Notes under the pieces: generated by a model | What the model was told of the DNA's origin: nothing | Database searches by the model: none | The model's input: only the letters and a program-made list of their open reading frames with translations | Assembly: GCA_943704525.1 (NCBI GenBank) | Contig: CALSCQ010000045.1 | Location: forward strand, 1 to 26,004 | Length of the DNA stretch: 26,004 nt | From: Pigoraptor vietnamica | Taxonomy: Eukaryota > Opisthokonta > Filasterea | Direction of reading: 5' to 3' | Shown: positions 19,840-26,004 of the stretch, one piece after another | How positions within the stretch are numbered: the stretch's first letter is position 1 | Layout: each line of letters starts with the position of its first letter | Made by a program: the position numbers and the translations under genes

Positions 19840-21103
19840 TCAGGGCATGACAGCCATTTTCATTCGTCCAAATTCATAGCGCGCGCCGTTGCGGCTCCGT
19901 CCACTCCTCAGATCGCGACCGACTGACGGGCCTTCCCGGCCACAGTCGCCCACCATCGCGGCTACTGCATCACCACCGCCTCCACGTTCCCCACAGGCGC
20001 CATCTCTCTCACCGCCAGCAATTTGCTCACCGTCCTCCATCGCACCCGCTGCGCCCAACCCCCGTTGCTTCTTGGCCTTCGCAACCGTCATCGACGCCGT
20101 GTGGCAGAGGAGAATCGGCATGCCGTGCTCAAAGTGAAGGACCCACGGCTTCAGGTCCATCGCGGTCGCGTATCGCGGGCACGGTCGCCTCCATCTCAGT
20201 GAAGATGCGCCTTTTCGCGGCCGCGTCCGTCTCGCCCTCCCTGCGCCGCGCGGCTAGGTAGTCCGCCCGGCCGCCTCCACGGCCGCGCGCTGCTCCCACG
20301 CCTTGATCGCAGCGACTGTCGACTCTTCCGAGAGACGTGCCTGTTTGTATGCATCGAGCGAGCCGTACACCTCGTCGATTAGCATCATCATGTGCGGCAT
20401 GAGAAATTGCCGTGTCCCACCGCTCCGGTCGTACATGTTCACGTTGCGCACGTCGAAGATACTGACGGTCAGGACGAACGACGCAAGCAACGCGGGAGGC
20501 CGAGAAAGTGGGTTGCCTTACTGCGCTTAGGGCGGCTTCGCCTTCGAACTTCAACACGAGGCGTCCTCTCACGCACGCGTGACACGCCAGGGGAGGAGGG
20601 GGGCCAGTCCACGAATATTGCGCCGCCCTGTCTATGTCGCAGTGCGGAAAGATTTTTCTGACTTCGACGAAGTCGTACAACTTCGTCGCTGCTCGCGCGC
20701 TGCAAAGCGCGCACAGGCGCGGCGCGACGGCTTTCACGAACCACCCCCACCGGTCCCAGTGGGCCATCTTTTCCCACGCCTCGCGGTCAGGGGGCGCACA
20801 CACGGGCGGCAGGCGCTGAATGTCGTGGAACAGGCTCCCACGGCAGACGATTTTCAATTCGCCAGTCGGGTGATAATTCAGCACGGTAATCGGGGTGAAA
20901 CTCTCTTCGTCCGTGCAGTTTGCCGACGCCGACCCACACGCTGCGGGTGCCCCACGAAACGCCGCAGGGAGGCGCACGTGGCACCCAGCGCGACCACACC
21001 GTTGATCCCCGCGGGAGCCACGTGACCGACGATGAGGTGCAGAAGAACATCAGGCGCTGGGAAGGCGATGGAGAATGCTATCGAGGCCGTCGTGAGGGTC
21101 CAT
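19840..21103 (-). pseudogene. F-box-like gene, apparently frame-disrupted
   Basis: A start-like segment (MDPHDGLDSILHRLP, from ATG at 21103) is followed one frame over by PDVLLHLIVGHV and ALGATCASLRRF, which together resemble an F-box. Next comes a Trp-rich segment (WEKMAHWDRWGWFVKAV) and a possible zinc knuckle: CALC, then PHC, then CHAC. An 88-bp GT-AG intron at 20549-20462 would join the knuckle to IFDVRNVNMYDRSGG. After that the helical, Arg/Glu-rich C-terminal part needs two further frame changes, near 20255 and near 20160, to reach PWVLHFEHGMPIL and a stop at 19840. F-box proteins recruit substrates to SCF ubiquitin ligases. Three shifts here, against none in the seven neighbouring genes, suggest decay, although an unusual intron layout or base-call errors could explain some. 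A paralogue elsewhere is likely. Confidence 0.42.
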
Positions 21104-21747
21104 TTTGCGAGAAGCGCGGGTGTGCGCACACGCACCGGCAGATTGTTGCGTCGTGGCTCTTTTCCCAGTCGGCTTTCCGACAAAAACACATTGAATTGGA
21201 CAATGTAACGCCAATTAGTGAACCCGTTTTGGCCATACAATGTAAAATATTATGTGCTTTTGCGCACACACACCAGGCACACGCACACACACACACACGC
21301 ACACGCAGGAGCCGGTGATTAGTCACGAGAAGGCTTGTGAGCGCGATGCGTTGTCGCATGAAGCAATTCGGGTGCTTCAAGGGTTGGCGAGCATGGAACC
21401 GCACCTCTCGTGCATTTCCAGCCTAGCGACGTAACGAAGCCGTTGGTTACTGTGTGCGCGGCGGGTGGGGCACCTTGATGCATTGGAAAGAGCGCTACGT
21501 GCGGCGTATCCAGACCTCCGCGTCAATGGCGTGGAGGTCGTTATTGAGGGGGAGTGGGCGCGGATTAGCGGCGATGCATGAAGCTGAGGGGTGCGGCGCT
21601 TGCACTGCGCGCCAAGAGTGATATAGTGTGTGCGAAGGATGTATAAATGTGCCAATTGTTTTGGCTGCGACTCGTGTTACATGGCGCGTGTGGCTGCAGT
21701 TACGTGACTGGGACAGCAAGCGCCCCACTTCAGCCCATTCATTGCGC
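21104..21747. other. Interval with coding-like plus-strand fragments, no confident gene
   Basis: 21180-21260 is AT-rich, then a short CA tract (21281-21306) ends in a good CAG acceptor. The plus-strand frame 21309-21581 is protein-like (ISHEKACERDALSHEAIR; later LDALERALRAAYPDLRVNG), but it is broken by an in-frame TAA at 21432. I do not recognise the family. It could be an exon pair with an intron I failed to place, or a remnant. Confidence 0.3.
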
Positions 21748-24223
21748 TCAGTTACGCACATACACTTGGAAGGGCGGGCACTTCGCGGGCAGAATCGCAG
21801 ACGTCACGTGGTCGAACACCTGTATGCCGCTGAGTTCGTACACACCCGGGCGAAAGGCGTGGTATCCTACAGACACGACCTTGGAGGCGAACGGCTCAAA
21901 GCGGCTGGGCAAGACAGAGGGAGTTAGTCGGGCAGTGCAGCGCACGTTGCATGAGCCATGCAATAATAATTCAGTGTGCGTGACTCGGAAAGGCGAAGGC
22001 TCACGGGACGCGACATCCCCGCACAAAATGAACGCTCGTCAGCAACAACCACGAACCCGAGATAGATCTTCTTCTGGAGGCAGACGAGGGAGGCGCAGCT
22101 CGCAATCCGATCGCAGTGCTCAGCAAGCCGCTCTGCGGATAAGAAAAGATAACGCTTGGATCAACAGTCGCAGACGCACACGCAAACACACGGGAGAGCT
22201 TTCCCTAAGTTCGGTAGCGCACGTAGCATAGAACGAGTGCACGGTAGCATGCAAACCCTGAATCGAGTGCGCAGTAAGACGTGCACACAAGTACGTCCCA
22301 ACACACCGTCCTCTCCGATGGCTTCCACGCGCGTGTGCGAAGACGACTTCGGCTGAGGCATCACAAGCGAGAGCTCGCACGCGGCGTTTGTTCCGTTGAT
22401 GATGGTCACGCTCACACCTGAAAAGTGAAAAAAATAACAGTGCATTTGAGTGACAGCCCTTCACCGAGTGCCACATTCACACGCAATCAAACCCCCCTTG
22501 ACACCGAGGTGTGAAGAACTCCACACAAACATACAGCCCCCTCTTCCTCGGCTCCATCTGCCCCACAATCGACAACACGATACAGCGCACGCTTCCCTTG
22601 GCACACGCACCGAATCCGTGCGTCCCGTGGTCGAACCCTGCGGCCATCGACGCGCTCGCAATGTCCGTCAGCCGCGACAGGGACACGGCGAGGCCCGGTG
22701 CGCTCGCGTGCGTCGGCATGAGCATGTGCTGGCACGTGATGCGCTGTCCCGCGGACATGATGGGGTCGCCCGACCACGTGACCGCCAGGACGGTGGAGAA
22801 GCCACCCGTGGCGCCGTCTTGGAGCAGTTCCGCGCTGAGCGGCGTGGGTTCGATCGCAAACACAAACGCGTGTCGCTCGCTGGGGCTGCGGACCGAACAC
22901 GGGTCATGAAAATTCGGTAAATGAGAATGTAAAAGTAGAAGGAGAGTAAAAAGGACGAGTAAAAAAGAGACGAAGACACGGCAGACGAATGTGCGGGAAT
23001 GCGCACGGGCTGCACCCACGCACACAACGCAGAGCGTGCATGCACGCTGCACGGATGGCACCCACGATAGTCGCATGGGGAGCGCTTCCTTTTCCACCGC
23101 CACTCGAAACGCATCGCGCAGGGGCGACGACTCGCCGTTCTCTCGCGCCAAAAACAGCTGGACGTCGCAGAGGACAATGGGCGTTTCTCCCGCGTTCTCT
23201 GCCTCGGCGAGGACGTACTTCGCATCGCCCGATAGCTTCGTGTTGAACGTTACGCGCGGCGGAGGAACCACGCGGAGGCGCAGTTCGACCATTCGTCGGA
23301 ATGACTGTAACGTGAGCGGGGCGTTCGCGTGAGCGAGTGGGTGGAGGGAGAGTGAGTGCATGCGGCGGAATGACAAACACAAACACGGCTCCATTCGTAC
23401 GCTTGCCGGCGGAGTGCACGCAGACACAAGGATAGAGAGAAGCAAACGCATCGTCACGCACCCGCCCAACGGCCGCCCCCCTCTCCGTCACAAACAGCGT
23501 CTTGAGCGAATCCGCAAGCAACTCCGCGACCTCTGACGGCGACGGGGCCGCTGCATTCGACGCACCCGCCGCCCTTTCGGCGCTCGCCTTCTGCTGTTGG
23601 GACGCGAGCTGTGCCTCTGGCGTCGTGTGCGCCGTCACCGTCAGCTGCAACTGCTGGCACGCGGGGAGCATCGACAGAGGCGTGTTGATAACATACACAA
23701 AGTGACCCGCGGGCGTCTCAATTGGCGCGACGCTCTTCGCACGCGGGGCATCACTCGCGCTGCCCCCAGCTCCCGAAGGCAGTGCCGCGCTGTTTGTGAT
23801 GGAGAACGGCCACACGCCGCCCGCGCCGTCCGAGATGGAGAGGACGTCGAGGCTCGCCGCAGATGCGCGGTAGTCCACAATGCCCTTCCCCGCGGAAAGC
23901 GCATTCACGCTGAGATCCGCCTTCAGTTGCCCAAACACAGCGCGCCATGCCTCGTACGGCGACGGCCCTTGCGTTGCGTTCGTTGCCGTTGATGCAACGG
24001 AGAGTGTCGAGGGGGACGCGAGGCCGCCGGCAGGAGCACCCGCGCCGCCAGCGCGCCGCTCCTCCGCGGAGAACGGGCAGACGACTACGAGCAGCGCAGA
24101 GAGGATTTCGCCGTGGAAGGCGTAGTCACGCCAGCAGTCGTCGGCCGTTGCGACGGCGTCGGTGATGTCGAGGTCAGGCACGCGCGGGACCCGTAGAAAG
24201 ATCTCGGTGCCAGCGTCGTCCAT
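21748..24223 (-). CDS. TRAPPC14: TRAPPC14 (MAP11/C7orf43)-like TRAPP II subunit
   Basis: Exons (minus): 24223-23462, 23304-23066, 22885-22611, 22417-22307, 22132-22057, 21904-21748; 539 aa in phase (human TRAPPC14 has 580). The order of blocks fits TRAPPC14: GEILSALLVVVCPFSAEER near residue 40, a Gly/Ala/Ser-rich linker, LSMLPACQQLQLTVTAHTT, RMVELRLRVVPPPRVTF, HAFVFAIEP, TVLAVTWSGDP, VSVTIINGTNAACELSLVM, and the C-terminal LVCLQKKIYLGRFEPFASK leading into FRPGVYELSGIQVFD. These are beta-sandwich segments, as in TRAPPC13/14. TRAPP II is a Rab exchange complex at the Golgi; TRAPPC14 links it to cilium formation in animals. The exon 4 donor is uncertain: 22307 and 22295 are both in phase. TRAPPC13 is the main alternative, since sequence similarity is low. 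Confidence 0.62.
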
Positions 24224-24406
24224 GGTCGCGAATGGACGGGGGAGGGCGCGTTACACAGCGGCGGGCGCAGAGGGCACAGTGGAGCGCACACTCATCGGGG
24301 GCGCATCGTACGTCCGCATGAGGGACCCAACGTCCAAGGGGAAGCACGCAGGAACAGAAGGGCACAACTGCACACCCAACGAACGCACTGGGGCACCCTA
24401 CGAACA

Positions 24407-24441
<35 letters not shown>

Positions 24442-24973
24442 AACACACACAGACACACACACACAGACGGATGCACACGCAGAATGGACGACCCCCGATG
24501 CTGAGCGTCGCTTTGGCTGTGCACAACAGACAAGGGATGTGCTATTTGCGTCACGCACGTGCTAAAAGTAGGGGGATCCCCCTTCCCGAGAACGCGGGAG
24601 AGATTGCCTTAAATGGGCATTTTAATGAGGGCACGTGGCTATTGTTGGGAACAAATAGTGGGGGCAGTGCTACTAATTGCCTATATGTGGTTCCCATAGT
24701 CACATATAACCATGTATGGTGCTTGAGCTGTCAAAGTAGCCATTTATTCGTCACGTGGGTGGTGGCTTACCTCCCGGTTGTCACCACCACGCACCCAACA
24801 CCCAAAGCACACAGGCACACACAACGTGCACCGCATGAAAAGGAGAATTCAAAGAGCCCCTCACTCATCTTCATTCCCTCGAAGCGCTGTTTTCTCCGGC
24901 GTGCGCTTGTTCCACTCTATTGCAGTCCCCCCTTCGGCAGACCCGCCGCGAATACCGAGGCGAATACCGAGCC
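24224..24973. promoter_or_regulatory. Divergent intergenic region between TRAPPC14-like and cysteine-rich genes
   Basis: 750 bp between opposite start codons. It holds a CA repeat (listed separately), a 12-bp perfect palindrome GGGGGATCCCCC (24571-24582), three CACGTG sites (near 24557, 24633 and 24754) and an AT-rich island at about 24605-24760. I infer 5' leaders and promoter. No open frame here looks like a gene. Confidence 0.45.
24410..24464. repeat. (CA)n microsatellite, intergenic
   Basis: CA repeat with CGCAAACA and CAGACA interruptions, upstream of the TRAPPC14-like start codon. Confidence 0.9.
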
Positions 24974-25368
24974 ATGTGCGCAATGCGTGGCAAAGCTGCG
25001 ATCGCCCTCGTGCTGCTTCTCTCGGGTGCGAACGAGTCGTGTTTCTGCCATGTCTTTATTTAGTGGAATTGGCATGAAGAGGGGTCGATGGGGGCTGAGG
25101 GTGGTGGGGAAGGGAAGACCAGCCCTAAGTGCCATAATTCGCAGGGAGCGCGCTTGTGGCGGCCGACAGCAACAGCACGTGCGTCTATCCGCTCAATTGC
25201 AATGGGTGCGTGCATGCACTGCCATTCGCGCACCTTCGTGAGAACGAGCGGTTCCCATGCATCTGTGCGTGTGTGATCCAACTTTAATGCCCTAGCATGT
25301 ACTTGCCAGTAGAATAGTTCCTGTGGCTCTCTGTGTGTGCCAACCCTCTAACATATCCTTGTGACTGC

Positions 25369-25425
<57 letters not shown>

Positions 25426-26004
25426 CGTGTGCGCGTGTGTGTGTATGCGTGTGTGTATGCGTGTGCGTGTGTGTGTGTGTGTATGTGCGCAGCCTTCCGA
25501 TTTCGCCGGACCAAACGGGCGTGCCGTCGGGTTACATTCGCACCTCCGCCAACGAAATCTTCAAGTGCCCCGAGTGGGTGTCAGGCTGTGTCGCGTTGCT
25601 ATCCATCGCTGCCCCTTCACTCTGCGCGCCTGTTTGTATCAACCAGCGCATTGCAGCGCGTGTTAATTATACGCAATCCACCCTGTCACTCAGGTCGTAC
25701 TACTGCATGGGCCAGAATGGCACCGTGAACCCCGCGCCCCCTTCGACGTCCGACCCTCGTCTCATCTACTGCCCCGTCATCTGCCCTGCCAAGTATTACT
25801 GTCCCACGGTGCGTGGCCTCTGCTCGGCACAAGTGTGTGGTGCTGTTGGAGGCGCGCCCTACTGCACCACCCGTGCACGCGGTCATGTGGGACATGGTTA
25901 TCCATTGCATAGCATAATTGGGGGCAGTTTGTTTTTGTCACGCGAATGCATGCTTCCAGCAGACAAACGCGGGGCAATTTTTTTTGTTATTATGTTCTCC
26001 TTGG
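24974..26004 (+). CDS. Secreted or membrane protein with cysteine-rich ectodomain, 3' end outside window
   Basis: Exons: 24974-25025, 25145-25205, 25493-25573, 25694-25808, giving 103 codons in phase. A further exon may begin at 25960 or 25963. Residues 1-24 form a clear signal peptide: a basic start (MRGK), then AAIALVLLLSGSALVA. An N-glycosylation site (NST) and regularly spaced cysteines follow: TCVYPLNCNG, KCPESYYCMGQNGT, YCPVICPAKYYCPT. Repeated CPxxYYC units resemble the extracellular N-terminus of plant ABCG24/28-type transporters and other CPAGYYCP-rich surface proteins. The ATP-binding part would lie outside the window, so function is a guess. Every junction uses GTGCG or GTGGG donors. 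The start is the first ATG before the signal peptide. Confidence 0.68.
25371..25489. repeat. (GT)n microsatellite in intron 2 of the cysteine-rich gene
   Basis: About 50 bp of pure GT, then TGCG and TATGCG variants, ending 3 bases before the acceptor CAG at 25490-25492. Confidence 0.95.

Noticed and set aside
20920-21318. A 132-residue plus-strand open frame
   Set aside because: It lies antisense to the F-box-like segments and then enters a CA tract; composition is typical of a shadow frame.
22417-22611. Donors near 22521-22536 for exon 3 of the TRAPPC14-like gene
   Set aside because: The GTGCGT donor at 22610 is in phase and gives a cleaner join (GFGVSVTIING); the later donors are out of phase or add unrelated residues.

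Overview
This window comes from a nuclear genome of a eukaryote, most likely a unicellular one. It is GC-rich with compact genes. Spliceosomal introns are short (about 90-530 bp) and GT-AG, and long (CA/TG)n tracts sit in introns and between genes. The standard genetic code fits: seven spliced models read about 3,380 codons with no internal TAA, TAG or TGA. No CRISPR array, operon or prokaryotic signal is present. I cannot name the species; the gene set (PP6 ankyrin subunit, vesicular nucleotide-type SLC17 carrier, SK-type K+ channel, PAF1, NFU1, TRAPPC14-like) is broadly eukaryotic.

Layout, left to right. (1) 143-5903, minus: a long ankyrin-repeat gene with 19 visible exons, running off the left edge. 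It is collinear with the ANKRD28/44/52 regulatory subunits of protein phosphatase 6. (2) 6465-9539, plus: an 11-exon SLC17-family transporter closest to SLC17A9. (3) 9817-12914, minus: a 5-exon SK/KCNN-type potassium channel. (4) 13621-16514, plus: a 9-exon PAF1 subunit of the Paf1 transcription elongation complex. (5) 16740-18942, plus: a 7-exon mitochondrial NFU1 iron-sulfur scaffold with a histidine-rich tail. (6) About 18.9-21.7 kb: a gene-poor stretch holding a frame-disrupted F-box-like gene (minus) and coding-like fragments (plus). (7) 21748-24223, minus: a 6-exon TRAPPC14/MAP11-like TRAPP II subunit. (8) 24974 to the right edge, plus: the signal peptide and cysteine-rich start of a secreted or membrane protein.

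The genes do not form one pathway; they are neighbouring housekeeping and signalling genes. Three divergent pairs (1/2, 3/4, 7/8) each share a 560-750 bp interval with an AT-rich island, which probably serves as a promoter for both.

The exon models were assembled by hand. Each spliced reading frame closes exactly at every junction, so the boundaries are mutually consistent, but no transcript data were available. The most unusual features are the splice-donor consensus (GTG rather than GTA), a telomere-like repeat inside a duplicated intron, a marked excess of CACGTG, an IQ-like motif in the channel's calmodulin-binding position, and a structured AT-rich patch upstream of PAF1.
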